A DNA stretch of 64,000 nucleotides from an uncultured Bacteroides sp. (GCF_963676325.1 NZ_OY781099.1:3286001-3350000), one strand, 5' to 3'. Counted from the stretch's first letter, positions 9,549 to 18,287 are shown. Numbers and translations are program-made. The notes: generated from the sequence alone by a model not told the origin.

Positions 9549-10427
9549 TTATATGGAAAAACTATTAATATTACAAAACACATCTAATACTCGCATATGT
9601 ACAACATAGAGCCCCAAAGAACATGTACCTACTGAATTTAATATTAGATTTCTTCGATCGTTAATAAAAAATATTAGTAAGATACTAAAACATCCCAGAA
9701 GAGAAACAAGTACTCTAAATGGTAATGTATTAACAATACTGCTTAATGAAATAGGATATAAAGGACAATTATCCGGGCTTAAGCTCCATAAGAATGAAGT
9801 TAAAATAAAAGAAATTATAATGCAAAATATAGCGAATAACCTATATTTACTCTCAGTTATTTGAGTTAACACTTTATATTTATTTATCAAATAGCCTAAT
9901 ACATAGACGAAATAAAGCGTAAAAATTCGTTCTGCATCAAAGTATCCCCCAGATAACTCCTTTATAAGTCTAATAAAGACAAAAACAACAAGAAATGTGG
10001 CTATTTGAGAAATCTTGAATTTACTAGAAAAATAACAAGCTACACTAAAGAATCCGCATATCCAAAATAAATCCCAGAGAAACCAATATCCATTTCCAGA
10101 ATGAAAAATTGTTGTAAATATCATTGTAGGCTCAGACACAATAAAACCCCATATTATCGTTATTAAGATAAATGGAATCAATAATTGTTTAAAACGTCTA
10201 ATTACAACATCCATTAACATCTTTAGACTTCCAATATTATCTTTTGCAAGTAAGCCACTTATCATTATGAAAAGTTGCATATGAAAAGAGTAAATAAATT
10301 TAATACAACGGATTATATAAATAATTATCTTTACAAAAAAAAAAACAAATTAAACTAGATGACCAAGAATGACTAATAATATTGCAAGTCCGCGGGCGTT
10401 GTCAATGAAATTTTTTCTATCATTCAT
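9549..10427 (-). pseudogene. Acyltransferase-3 family gene interrupted by a nonsense codon
   Basis: The full frame begins at ATG 10427-10425 (MNDRKNFIDNARGLAILLVI) and has TAA at 10352-10350, codon 26. It then stays open in the same frame through IYSFHMQLFIMISGLL to the stop at 9549. The first 25 codons carry the conserved D-x-A-R-G-x-A-I motif of acyltransferase_3 proteins, and SFHMxLFxxISG is the following catalytic-histidine helix. Both sides of the stop therefore belong to one gene of about 292 codons. The only ATG after the stop (10280) gives a 243-residue product lacking the first helix. An intact version would acetylate a capsule sugar. A sequencing error at the adjacent 11-base homopolymer would not by itself remove the stop, which precedes it. 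Confidence 0.75.
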
Positions 10428-10590
10428 TTTTTATGTATTTAGAGCTGGAGTGATTATCGAACTCTGAACTTTTGTTCCACCTACGCATCCAGCTGTAGTG
10501 GAATATTCTTTGAAAAGAAGGTACGCTCCCTTGAGTAGCTTTTCTTTTTCTTGTTAGACGTGCTACTCTTCTATTCAAAAAATGTCGCAC
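10420..10590 (-). CDS. Possible 56-residue basic ORF, unrecognised
   Basis: Between the epimerase stop and the acyltransferase start, the minus strand has a GTG-initiated frame of 56 residues (VRHFLNRRVARLTRKRKATQ...), ending at TGA 10422-10420. It overlaps the acyltransferase ATG by 8 bases. It is rich in Arg and Lys, with an aromatic cluster RIFHYSWMRRW. I do not recognise it. It has no ATG and no clear ribosome-binding site. It could be a remnant of a gene tail left by recombination at the composition boundary, or simply noncoding DNA. Confidence 0.2.
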   Translation of the reverse strand: MRHFLNRRVARLTRKRKATQGSVPSFQRIFHYSWMRRWNKSSEFDNHSSSKYIKNE

Positions 10591-10610
10591 CTTCTATTGT
10601 TTAAAAAGCT

Positions 10611-11804
10611 TTAGAATTTCCTCCAAACCATCTTATTTACTATACCCACATAGCTCTGAATAATCTTCACAACCTTAGTAGATACGTTCTCATCCACATA
10701 ATCGGGAACAGGAATACCATGATGTCCATCCTTGCAAAGCTCAACGGCCGTATCTACCGCCTGAAGCAATGACTTCTCGTCGATACCTGCTATGATGAAG
10801 TCGGCCTTATCGAGAGCCTCCGGACGTTCTGTTGAAGTACGGATACAGATAGCTGGGAATGGATGTCCTACACTGGTAAAGAAAGAAGATTCTTCTGGAA
10901 GGGTTCCGGAATCGGATACCACTGCAAAGGCGTTCATCTGAAGGCAGTTGTAATCGTGAAAACCGAGTGGTTCCTGCTGGATAACGCGCCGATCGAGTTG
11001 GAAGCCTGATGCTGCCAGACGATTGCGTGAGCGTGGGTGGCAGCTGTAAAGAATGGGCATATCATACTTCTCTGCCATGGCATTGATAGCATTGAACAGT
11101 GAGAGGAAGTTCTTCTCGGTATCGATGTTCTCCTCACGGTGGGCGCTCAAGAGAATGTACTTGCCTTTCTCAAGACCTAAACGTTGATGAACATCACTTG
11201 CCTCAATATCCTCGAGGTTGTTGTGGAGCACTTCAGCCATAGGCGAACCGGTGACATAGGTGCGCTCTTTTGGTAGACCGCAGTCGGCAAGGTAGCGACG
11301 AGCATGCTCTGAGTAGGCCATGTTTACATCGCTGATAATATCCACGATGCGACGGTTAGTCTCCTCGGGCAGGCACTCGTCCTTGCAACGGTTCCCGGCT
11401 TCCATGTGGAAGATAGGAATATGCAGACGCTTTGCACCAATAACTGACAGACATGAATTGGTGTCACCCAGAACGAGCACTGCGTCGGGTTGGGTTTGTG
11501 CAAAGAGCTTGTAGCTGCAGTTGATGATGTTACCACAAGTAGCACCAAGGTCGTCGCCCACAGCATCCATGTATACCTCTGGCTCTGCGAGCTTCAGGTC
11601 ACGGAAGAAGATGCCATTGAGATTGTAGTCGTAATTCTGACCTGTATGAGCGAGAACCACGTCGAAGTACTGACGGCACTTGTTGATAACAGCTGCAAGA
11701 CGGATAATCTCGGGACGTGTTCCCACGATGATAATGAGCTTAAGCTTACCGTTCTCCTGGAAGTGTACGTCGCTATAATCGAATTTTGGAAGTTTCTGTT
11801 CCAT
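10611..11804 (-). CDS. fnlC: UDP-N-acetylglucosamine 2-epimerase family, FnlC/CapG type
   Basis: A 397-residue WecB-like epimerase. Motifs seen are IIVGTRPEIIRLAAVI (residues 24-39), QNYDYNLNGIFFRDL, LVLGDTNSCLS, HMEAGNRCKDECLPEETNR, LLSAHREENID and VVSDSGTLPEESSF, the standard UDP-sugar and catalytic segments. Its position directly after CapF- and CapE-type genes makes it the third enzyme of UDP-N-acetyl-L-fucosamine synthesis, a 2-epimerisation, rather than a ManNAc-forming WecB. It starts 19 bases after the CapE-type stop. Composition is clearly less AT-rich than the genes below 10.6 kb. Confidence 0.85.
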   Translation of the reverse strand: MEQKLPKFDYSDVHFQENGKLKLIIIVGTRPEIIRLAAVINKCRQYFDVVLAHTGQNYDYNLNGIFFRDLKLAEPEVYMDAVGDDLGATCGNIINCSYKLFAQTQPDAVLVLGDTNSCLSVIGAKRLHIPIFHMEAGNRCKDECLPEETNRRIVDIISDVNMAYSEHARRYLADCGLPKERTYVTGSPMAEVLHNNLEDIEASDVHQRLGLEKGKYILLSAHREENIDTEKNFLSLFNAINAMAEKYDMPILYSCHPRSRNRLAASGFQLDRRVIQQEPLGFHDYNCLQMNAFAVVSDSGTLPEESSFFTSVGHPFPAICIRTSTERPEALDKADFIIAGIDEKSLLQAVDTAVELCKDGHHGIPVPDYVDENVSTKVVKIIQSYVGIVNKMVWRKF

Positions 11805-11823
11805 TATTTCTAATTTTTACTAA

Positions 11824-12873
11824 TTACTGTACGAAGTTACCCATACCAGAGAGTTCCTTCTGGATGTATTCCAGGGAAGCGATCTTCTCCTTGGTCTCTT
11901 CAAGGTTGAGACGACGGGTGTTGTCTGAATTGAATTCGGTGAGCTTGTTACGCTCAGCTTCGCCCTCTGAGAAAAACTTATCGTAGTTCAGACCACGGTT
12001 GTCGGCAGGAACACGATAGAAGTCGCCCATATCCTCTGCCTTTGCACACTCCTCATTTGTGAGCAGGGTTTCGTACATCTTCTCACCATGACGGATACCG
12101 ATGACCTTGATCTCTTCTTTCTTACCACCAAAGAGCTCGCAAACTGCCTCTGCCTGAGTCTGGATGGTACAAGCCGGTGCCTTCTGAACGAGAATATCGC
12201 CGTTGTCTCCATGCTCAAAGGCAAAGAGAACAAGATCAACAGCCTCCTCAAGAGACATGATGAAACGGGTCATGCTGGATTCGGTCAGGGTGACGGGGTG
12301 TCCATTACGGATCTGTTCGATCCACAAAGGAATGACTGAACCACGAGAGCACATTACATTACCGTAGCGGGTGCAGCATATTTTGGTGTTGCCGGAATAG
12401 CGGGATTTGGCAACTGCAATTTTCTCCTCAATGGCCTTGGTAATACCCATTGCGTTTATTGGATATGCGGCCTTATCGGTTGACAGACAGATAACGGCAC
12501 CAACGCCAGCTTCGATAGCAGCGGTAAGAACATTATCGGTTCCGATAACGTTGGTCTTCACGGCTTCCATGGGAAAAAACTCACAGGAAGGTACCTGCTT
12601 CAATGCTGCTGCATGGAAGATGTAATCGACACCTGACATTGCGTTCTTGCAAGACTGGAGATCACGAACGTCACCTATGAAGAACTTGATTTTATGTGCT
12701 ACATCGGGATATTTTGCCTGATACTCGTGACGCATATCGTCCTGCTTCTTCTCGTCACGAGAGAAAATACGAATCTCTGCAATGTCAGTACGGAGAAAAC
12801 GATTGAGAACGGCGTTTCCAAACGAACCGGTACCACCGGTAATCATTAAGGTTTTACCTGCGAAAATGCTCAT
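11824..12873 (-). CDS. fnlA: UDP-GlcNAc 4,6-dehydratase/5-epimerase, FnlA/CapE type
   Basis: A 349-residue extended-SDR protein. The NAD-binding motif is MITGGTGSFGNAV near residue 10. The acceptor motif is STDKAAYPINAMGITK: Met replaces the usual catalytic Tyr ahead of Lys, as in the FlaA1/CapE/PglF dehydratase group. The C-terminal extension contains RHGEKMYETLLTNEE, a signature of the CapE/FnlA branch. The enzyme removes water across C4-C6 and epimerises C5 of UDP-GlcNAc, the first step toward UDP-L-FucNAc. Neighbouring fnlB- and fnlC-type genes complete the route. Confidence 0.9.
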   Translation of the reverse strand: MSIFAGKTLMITGGTGSFGNAVLNRFLRTDIAEIRIFSRDEKKQDDMRHEYQAKYPDVAHKIKFFIGDVRDLQSCKNAMSGVDYIFHAAALKQVPSCEFFPMEAVKTNVIGTDNVLTAAIEAGVGAVICLSTDKAAYPINAMGITKAIEEKIAVAKSRYSGNTKICCTRYGNVMCSRGSVIPLWIEQIRNGHPVTLTESSMTRFIMSLEEAVDLVLFAFEHGDNGDILVQKAPACTIQTQAEAVCELFGGKKEEIKVIGIRHGEKMYETLLTNEECAKAEDMGDFYRVPADNRGLNYDKFFSEGEAERNKLTEFNSDNTRRLNLEETKEKIASLEYIQKELSGMGNFVQ

Positions 12874-12904
12874 AATTATATATTGTTTTTCTAATATTCT
12901 AGAA

Positions 12905-14110
12905 TTATTTCTCTACCGGGTCGAAATAGGTGTCGGGCTTATTGGGATCGAATATTTCGTTGCAGTACATCACCGTTACCAAATCCTGTGTATCGGAGAG
13001 GTTAATGATATTGTGAGTGTAGCCAGGGAGCATGTGAACAGCCTGAATACGGTCGCCACTTACTTCATAGTTCAGTACCTCTGGATCTCCTTCCTTGCGG
13101 AGCTGGATGAGTCCGTGACCGGCAACGACGATGAAGAGTTCCCACTTGGTGTGGTGCCAGTGCTGCCCCTTGGTTATTCCCGGTTTGGAGATGTTGATGC
13201 TGACCTGACCGCAGTTGAGGGTGTGAACGAGCTCTGTGAAACTGCCTCTCTGGTCGACATTCATCTTGAGGTCGTAAGCTACTTTTTCCTTGGGTAGATA
13301 GCTGAGATAGGTGCTATAAAGTTTCTTGGCAAAACTATTGGCAGGTATCTCGGGGATCATCAAAGTCTTTGGCTGCTCTGCAAAAGAACAGATGAGATCG
13401 ACGATTTCACCAAGGGTAGTCTTGTGGGTGGTAGGCACATAGCAATAACGCCCCTCTTCGGTGGGTACGGGTTCGACACCATCAAACTCACACCTGTGGC
13501 TCTCGCCCTTGAGTGCTCCAATCATTTCGTCAACAAGATCATCGACATAGAGGAGTTCCATTTCTACGCTGCGATCGTTGACTTGAATGGGGAGATCATT
13601 GGCAATGTTATTGCAGAAGGTGGCTACAGCAGAGTTGTAGTTGGGGCGGCACCACTTGCCGAAAAGGTTGGGGAAACGGTAAACAAACACGGGTGCACCG
13701 GTCTCCTTCCCGTACCCGAACATGAGTTCTTCGCCTTCCTTCTTGCTCTTGCCGTACTCAGAAGTTCCGAAACGGCCTGCGAGGGTGGCTTGAATGCTGG
13801 AACTGATCATCACAGGAGAGTTATTCTTGCATTTCTTCAGGGTATCCAACAATGTGCTTGCAAAGCCAAAGTTGCCCTTCATGAAGTCTTCCTGATTCTG
13901 TGGACGGTTGACGCCTGCAAGATTGAATACGAAATCGCTCTCTTTGCAGAACTTCTCAAGTTCTTCTGGAGTGGAATCAAGATCGTATTCAAAAACTTCT
14001 TCAATTTGAAGGTCGCCATAGCATTTGGCTTTACCTTCCTTTATATTGTTAAGCTGTGCACAAAGGTTCTTGCCAACAAAACCCTTCGCACCAGTTACCA
14101 GTACTTTCAT
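12905..14110 (-). CDS. fnlB: Bifunctional reductase/cupin protein, FnlB/CapF type
   Basis: A 401-residue two-domain protein. Residues 1 to about 280 form an NAD(P)-binding reductase with VTGAKGFVGKNL at the N-terminus, SSSIQATL and the catalytic YGKSKKEGE. The C-terminal ~110 residues form a cupin with KGQHWHHTKWELFIVVAGHG, whose histidines fit the metal site known in Staphylococcus CapF. CapF epimerises at C3 through the cupin and reduces C4 of the 4-keto sugar, giving UDP-L-6-deoxytalosamine in UDP-L-FucNAc synthesis. It is the first of the three pathway genes, 31 bases before the next and 31 bases after the Wza-like gene. Confidence 0.9.
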   Translation of the reverse strand: MKVLVTGAKGFVGKNLCAQLNNIKEGKAKCYGDLQIEEVFEYDLDSTPEELEKFCKESDFVFNLAGVNRPQNQEDFMKGNFGFASTLLDTLKKCKNNSPVMISSSIQATLAGRFGTSEYGKSKKEGEELMFGYGKETGAPVFVYRFPNLFGKWCRPNYNSAVATFCNNIANDLPIQVNDRSVEMELLYVDDLVDEMIGALKGESHRCEFDGVEPVPTEEGRYCYVPTTHKTTLGEIVDLICSFAEQPKTLMIPEIPANSFAKKLYSTYLSYLPKEKVAYDLKMNVDQRGSFTELVHTLNCGQVSINISKPGITKGQHWHHTKWELFIVVAGHGLIQLRKEGDPEVLNYEVSGDRIQAVHMLPGYTHNIINLSDTQDLVTVMYCNEIFDPNKPDTYFDPVEK

Positions 14111-14141
14111 TATTTTTCAATATTATATTGATACAAAAATA

Positions 14142-14942
14142 TTATCTTGCTATCGTTACAATCAAAGAAGCAACTCCAATCACAACTGACGCTACAGAGA
14201 TAAAGATACCAGTACCGCTACCGATATCGGAACCTTTGGCTTTTGCCTTATTGGGTTCTACATAGACTACATCGCCTTGTTGAAGGTAAAAACAAGGTGA
14301 GAATATCAGATTTTTATCATTCAGATTAAGTGTAGTAATGCTTTTCTGACCATCGGGACCTTCGCGAAGGATTTTCACTACATCACGGCGACCATAGATA
14401 GTAAGATCTCCTGCCATAGACAGAGCTTGCAGGATATTGATTTTTTCATCTTTCACACTGTATGAACCGGGAACGGTGACTTCACCCAACACGGATATTT
14501 TATAATTGGCAAAGCGTACGGTAACTACCAAATCGCCTTTTAAATAAACTCTTAACTTTTCTGTGATTATTTTTGCAACAGCGTCTGTAGGTAAATCTAC
14601 AACAGCTAATTTTCCCAGCACAGGAAAATCAATTGTACCTTTACTATCGACCAGGTAATTTTGTAAAGTAGCCTGAGATTGCACTGCATTTTCACTATAA
14701 GCAACAGCTGAAAGTATATTAAAAGGAATATATGTTTCCGCAGCTTCAGAACCACTGACTACAATCTTTAAAAGATCGTTGGGTTTGATTTTTGCACTGA
14801 ACGGCTGTTTGCTTTGAACCAACTGTTGAGCGGACAGTGATTCGACTCCCTCGAGGTAGGTAATATTCTTTGCGGATTTACATGCAGAGAATAGTATTAT
14901 TACCGCAAATAGCAGTAAAAGGCGGAGTTTATTTAAGTTCAT
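14142..14942 (-). CDS. Wza-like polysaccharide export lipoprotein (copy 1)
   Basis: I choose ATG 14942-14940 (266 residues). It gives a lipoprotein signal, MNLNKLRLLLLFAVIILFSA followed by Cys, whereas the longer frame adds 17 unlikely residues. After the lipobox come the Poly_export domain (KIKPNDLLKIVVSGSEAAET) and one SLBB-like domain (YKISVLGEVTVPGSYSV, LQALSMAGDLTIYGRRD). It ends in a C-terminal hydrophobic helix, SVASVVIGVASLIVTIAR. The length fits the short Bacteroidetes Wza type. It should form the outer-membrane exit pore for the capsule. It is a close paralogue of the gene at 15276-16082. A -7 box lies at 15031-15038. No Wzc-like kinase is in the window. Confidence 0.9.
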   Translation of the reverse strand: MNLNKLRLLLLFAVIILFSACKSAKNITYLEGVESLSAQQLVQSKQPFSAKIKPNDLLKIVVSGSEAAETYIPFNILSAVAYSENAVQSQATLQNYLVDSKGTIDFPVLGKLAVVDLPTDAVAKIITEKLRVYLKGDLVVTVRFANYKISVLGEVTVPGSYSVKDEKINILQALSMAGDLTIYGRRDVVKILREGPDGQKSITTLNLNDKNLIFSPCFYLQQGDVVYVEPNKAKAKGSDIGSGTGIFISVASVVIGVASLIVTIAR

Positions 14943-15030
14943 AACAATTGTGTTTCGTTTTAGTTTGTTCGCAACAAAGTTCGTCACTAACATGAAGTTG
15001 GCAACGATTTATCTGTTTTTTTTACGGGTG

Positions 15031-15038
15031 CAAAGGTA
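15031..15038 (-). promoter_or_regulatory. Possible -7 promoter element for the second half of the capsule operon
   Basis: The minus strand reads TACCTTTG, matching the Bacteroidetes -7 consensus TAnnTTTG, about 90 bases before the copy-1 Wza start. I see no TTTG at the expected -33 spacing, so this is a partial match. It lies just beyond the terminator at 15217-15246, where a new promoter would be needed. Confidence 0.4.
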
Positions 15039-15216
15039 ATGTTTTTTTTTATATTAAGAATCATTAGCACAATTAGATATGTTAAATAACACATCTAATT
15101 TTAACTTTATTAATAACAAAAGGATAACTTCGCACTGCAATGCGTTAATAATTAGATAAATACAACTAATTTATGCTTAAATTTAAAGAATGCTGTATTA
15201 CAAAAACAATACACAA

Positions 15217-15246
15217 ACGAGGCTGCACGTAAACGTACAGCCTCGT
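15217..15246 (-). terminator. Stem-loop between the two Wza-like genes
   Basis: A 9-base perfect stem (ACGAGGCTG with CAGCCTCGT) and a 12-base loop lie 30 bases after the stop of the copy-2 Wza gene. On the minus strand it is followed by a T-rich stretch. It probably attenuates or ends transcription coming from the upxY side. Confidence 0.6.
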
Positions 15247-15275
15247 AACGGGGTAGTGAGATTTTTTAATAAAAT

Positions 15276-16082
15276 CTACCTTGCAATTGTAACTATCAGC
15301 GATGCAACTCCGATAACCACGGAGACTACAGAGAAAACTACATTGGTGGCGGTGCCTACACCGGCGCCTTTGGCCCGGGCTTTGTTGGGCTCTACATAGA
15401 CTACATCGCCCTGACGGAGATAGTAATAGGGTGAGAAGATAAGGTTTTTGTTATTCAGATTGAGGGTGGTGATGTTTTTTTGTCCATCGGGGCCCTCTCG
15501 CAGGATTTTCACTACATCCCGGCGGCCATAGATGGTGAGGTCTCCCGCCATGGAGAGGGCTTGCAGGAGGCTGACTTTTTCGTCGGTCACGGTAAAGAGG
15601 CCGGGACGCTCAACCTCGCCCAACACAGAGATTCGATAAGAGGCAAGTCGCACGGTGACCACAACATTGCCCTTAAGATAGGCTTTAAGCTTTTCGGCAA
15701 TGAGTTGTTTTACCTGAGCGGTAGTGAATCTCAGCACATACAGCCTGCCCAGTACGGGGAAATTGATGATTCCTTTGCTATCGACCAAGTAGCTTTGCAA
15801 CGTGGGGGTGCTTTGTGTGGCGTTTTCGCCATAGGGCACGGAGGTAGTTAAATTGAACGGAATATAGGTATCAGCATCTTCGGCTCCGCTTACAATGATG
15901 CGAAGCAGGTCGTTGGGCTTGATGGTGACATCATACTGCAATGCGCTTTTCTGCAGTTGCTGGTCAGTGAGGGTTTCCACGCCCTGCAGGTAGGCTATGT
16001 TCTTTGTGGAACGGCAGCCGTAGAAAAGTGTGGCTGCCAATAGCAGTAACAGGAGCAGGGTGAGTGTTTTTATCTTTATCAT
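15276..16082 (-). CDS. Wza-like polysaccharide export lipoprotein (copy 2)
   Basis: A 268-residue protein with the signal MIKIKTLTLLLLLLLAATLF-YGC (lipobox Cys at residue 23), then the Poly_export domain (TIKPNDLLRIIVSGAEDADT), an SLBB-like part (YRISVLGEVERPGLFTV) and the same C-terminal helix as copy 1. Long stretches are nearly identical to copy 1, for example LTIYGRRDVVKILREGPDG. At DNA level this copy uses more G and C at third positions. It is first in transcription order and is followed by a terminator-like hairpin, so expression of the two copies may differ. It probably forms the outer-membrane capsule channel, alone or mixed with copy 1. Confidence 0.9.
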   Translation of the reverse strand: MIKIKTLTLLLLLLLAATLFYGCRSTKNIAYLQGVETLTDQQLQKSALQYDVTIKPNDLLRIIVSGAEDADTYIPFNLTTSVPYGENATQSTPTLQSYLVDSKGIINFPVLGRLYVLRFTTAQVKQLIAEKLKAYLKGNVVVTVRLASYRISVLGEVERPGLFTVTDEKVSLLQALSMAGDLTIYGRRDVVKILREGPDGQKNITTLNLNNKNLIFSPYYYLRQGDVVYVEPNKARAKGAGVGTATNVVFSVVSVVIGVASLIVTIAR

Positions 16083-16112
16083 GGTTACCGGACTTTAGTT
16101 TATTACTACATT

Positions 16113-16835
16113 TCAGATGGTTCCCGAATCAACATTGATGCTTTCGCCCGTGATGGATTTAGCCTCCTGGGAAAGAAGAAAGGCTACGGTATGGGCCACG
16201 GAGGTAACATCGGTTGCTTTCATAAGGGAGGTACGGTTATATATTTTATCTTTCTGCTGGGTGGTAAGCATGGAGCTCATAGCGGTTTCCATGAATCCGG
16301 GCACCACCACATTGCTGCGGATGCCCAACCCGCCCCACTCACGGGAGGTGTTCTTAGAGAAGGCTTCGAGCGCCCCTTTGGTGGAGGCGTACATGGCCAG
16401 CCCTTTGTAACCGGTGTGCACACAGATGGAGGAGATGTGCACAATAGCTCCACGGGTTTTGTGCAACAGCATGTTACGAATGGCATACTTGGTGAGTATC
16501 ATAGGGGTAAACACATTGACTGCATACATGGCCTGAAGCTTAGTGAGGCTGAGGTTGGTGATAATATCGTCATAAGCAATGGCGGCGTTGTTGACAAACC
16601 CATGAAGCACAATGTCATTGTTTACAAATTCCTTGAACACAAGGCGCTGGGCATCGTGAGCATTGGAGAGGTCGATGCATTTATAATGGAGGCTACCGGG
16701 ATACTGTTCCTGCAGCTCTTTTAAATGGTCGGTATAGGTTCTGCTCAGGCAATAAACAGAATGGCCCTGCCGAAGAAGGATTCTGCATATTTCGAGGCCT
16801 ACACCTCTGGAAGCTCCTGTAACCAATATATTCAT
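16113..16835 (-). CDS. Short-chain dehydrogenase/reductase, FabG-like
   Basis: The start at ATG 16835-16833 gives 240 residues. It overlaps the ligase stop as ATGA, and a longer upstream frame is rejected because it lies inside the ligase gene. Motifs are VTGASRGVGLEI (cofactor), VNNAAIAYDD, IVHISSICVH (catalytic Ser) and YASTKGALEAFSKN (YxxxK). The ending TGESINVDSGTI is typical of FabG. With an acyl carrier protein and KAS III next door, a 3-ketoacyl-ACP reductase is the likely role. It could equally reduce a sugar or another acyl intermediate. It appears to be the last gene of the four-gene acyl module. Confidence 0.85.
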   Translation of the reverse strand: MNILVTGASRGVGLEICRILLRQGHSVYCLSRTYTDHLKELQEQYPGSLHYKCIDLSNAHDAQRLVFKEFVNNDIVLHGFVNNAAIAYDDIITNLSLTKLQAMYAVNVFTPMILTKYAIRNMLLHKTRGAIVHISSICVHTGYKGLAMYASTKGALEAFSKNTSREWGGLGIRSNVVVPGFMETAMSSMLTTQQKDKIYNRTSLMKATDVTSVAHTVAFLLSQEAKSITGESINVDSGTI

Positions 16836-18019
16836 ACTCTTTTGATTTTCCCCGTACGGGTTAGTGTAATTGAATCGACAAATTTTATTTTTCTTGGTAT
16901 CTTGAAATCCTGTAACTTGCGGGCAAGGCCGACACGGATATCGAGCTCGGTGAGGGCGCTGTTTGCCATGAGTTTTACCTCGGCACAAAGGATGTTGCCC
17001 AACACGGAGTTCTGCTGTCCATAGACCACTGCCTGAAGGATATCGGGCAACTGGAGGATGGCGGTTTCCACATCGAGAGGGTTTACTTTGTATCCGCCTA
17101 CGTTGATAAGCTCGTTTTTACGGCTATTGATGCGGAACAGCCCCTGCTCTTTGTTTACCCACTCTACGATATCACCGGTGTGGTAATAGTCTCCACAAAA
17201 AGCGAACTGAGACGACTGCCCCAGCAGTGATTTGTGGATGAGAAGTTCATCATCTTCTATCTTTACACGATTGAGGATGCCGGCGGGTATCTGAAAAGCA
17301 TCTCCGCTGGCAGCAAACAGGGTTCCGGCCTCTGTGGAGGCGTATATATTAGTGATTTTAGCCTGTGGAAAAATCCGCAGGATGAAATCGTATAGTTTCT
17401 GATCGGACCTCTCCCCACCCAGCGTTACCCGCCTGACTGCCGGAAAGGCTGATTCAACTGGCAATAGCAGCCGGTAGAACGTGGGGGTGGCGGAGATGTG
17501 TGTAATGTGATGCTCCTCAATGGCACGGTAAACGTACTGGCGGGGTGCATTGAACACATTGACGAGGGTATTGATATTGAGAATGGCCTGGAAGAATACC
17601 TGAAGTCCGGCCATGTGGGTGGGGTTATAGGCAAATGCCCATACCTGATCATGATAGACAGGGCCTGTGCGCACTGCGCGCCCAAGGGTTGCGATGGTGT
17701 GTATCACCTTTTTAGGCTGCCCAGTGGTGCCGGAGGTAAAGATGGTGACCTGGGAGGTGGAGCACTGAACAACGGCAGTGACTTCATCGATGGTATTGAA
17801 ATGAAGCGGATCTACCGGTACTGGCATCTGACCGGAGCTGCTATCGGAATCATCGAGTACCAGAGGTTTATGAGAGACCAGGGCGATGAGGATATTTAAC
17901 AGATAATGATACAGACTGCCAGGATTACACAACGGATAGTAAACGGTGGCCCGGTTAATATCTGCCAGTAAGGTGTGGTAGCTATATTCTTTTTCTCTGT
18001 CTATCAAAAAGGTTTTCAT
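16832..18019 (-). CDS. AMP-forming acyl ligase (ANL superfamily)
   Basis: A 395-residue adenylate-forming enzyme, shorter than the usual ~500 because the N-terminal part is reduced. Signatures in order are the P-loop VTIFTSGTTGQPKKVIHT (near residue 90), YASTEAGTLFA, YHTGDIVEW, the hinge RKNELINVGGYKVNPLDVE and the C-terminal catalytic lysine region RTGKIKRV. The enzyme should activate a carboxylic acid as acyl-AMP and pass it to the pantetheine arm of the ACP encoded 39 bases upstream, or to CoA. It overlaps the SDR start by 4 bases. The substrate is unknown; a short or hydroxy acid used to decorate a capsule sugar is one possibility. Confidence 0.85.
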   Translation of the reverse strand: MKTFLIDREKEYSYHTLLADINRATVYYPLCNPGSLYHYLLNILIALVSHKPLVLDDSDSSSGQMPVPVDPLHFNTIDEVTAVVQCSTSQVTIFTSGTTGQPKKVIHTIATLGRAVRTGPVYHDQVWAFAYNPTHMAGLQVFFQAILNINTLVNVFNAPRQYVYRAIEEHHITHISATPTFYRLLLPVESAFPAVRRVTLGGERSDQKLYDFILRIFPQAKITNIYASTEAGTLFAASGDAFQIPAGILNRVKIEDDELLIHKSLLGQSSQFAFCGDYYHTGDIVEWVNKEQGLFRINSRKNELINVGGYKVNPLDVETAILQLPDILQAVVYGQQNSVLGNILCAEVKLMANSALTELDIRVGLARKLQDFKIPRKIKFVDSITLTRTGKIKRV

Positions 18020-18058
18020 TGCCTTGGCATTAACAGGTTATTTATAGTGATTACTTAG

Positions 18059-18280
18059 CTAGCTTAGTTTTTTATATATCTCTTCTACAGTGGAGACTAA
18101 TCCATCTTCGAAGATATCGATATCGAACTGATCTTCTATGCGAACGGTGAGCTCGGCCAGATCAAAGGAGGTGAAGCCGATATCGTTTCGCAGGTTATCA
18201 GTGGGGTAAACCTTTTCCAAAGGCTCCAGTTCTTTGCTCTTCCTGATAAAATTGATAATCTCCAGTACTTTATCTTCCAT
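18059..18280 (-). CDS. Acyl carrier protein
   Basis: A 73-residue acidic protein with the phosphopantetheine-attachment helix GFTSFDLAELTVRIEDQF. The Ser after Thr replaces the usual DSL context but is in the right place. It ends with the helix DGLVSTVEEIYKKLS. It is distinct from a housekeeping AcpP because it sits in a capsule locus next to its own ligase and KAS III. It starts 7 bases after the KAS III stop. It should carry the acyl intermediate passed between the ligase, synthase and reductase. Confidence 0.88.
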   Translation of the reverse strand: MEDKVLEIINFIRKSKELEPLEKVYPTDNLRNDIGFTSFDLAELTVRIEDQFDIDIFEDGLVSTVEEIYKKLS

Positions 18281-18287
18281 AGTAATT

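Noticed and set aside
11490..14131. Several long plus-strand open frames (for example 12782-13297 and 13424-14131)
   Set aside because: They mirror the fnl/cap genes on the other strand, have no family motifs, and arise from the richer GC content of these genes.
14943..14993. Earlier start for the copy-1 Wza gene at 14993
   Set aside because: It would place 17 polar residues before the lipoprotein signal; the ATG at 14942 gives a normal signal peptide like that of copy 2.
16836..16988. Earlier start for the SDR gene at 16988
   Set aside because: It lies wholly inside the ligase gene, while the ATG at 16835 overlaps the ligase stop as ATGA and begins the cofactor motif at once.
16117..17899. 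Plus-strand frames of 97-177 codons
   Set aside because: They are antisense to the SDR and ligase genes, which have complete catalytic motifs; no independent evidence.
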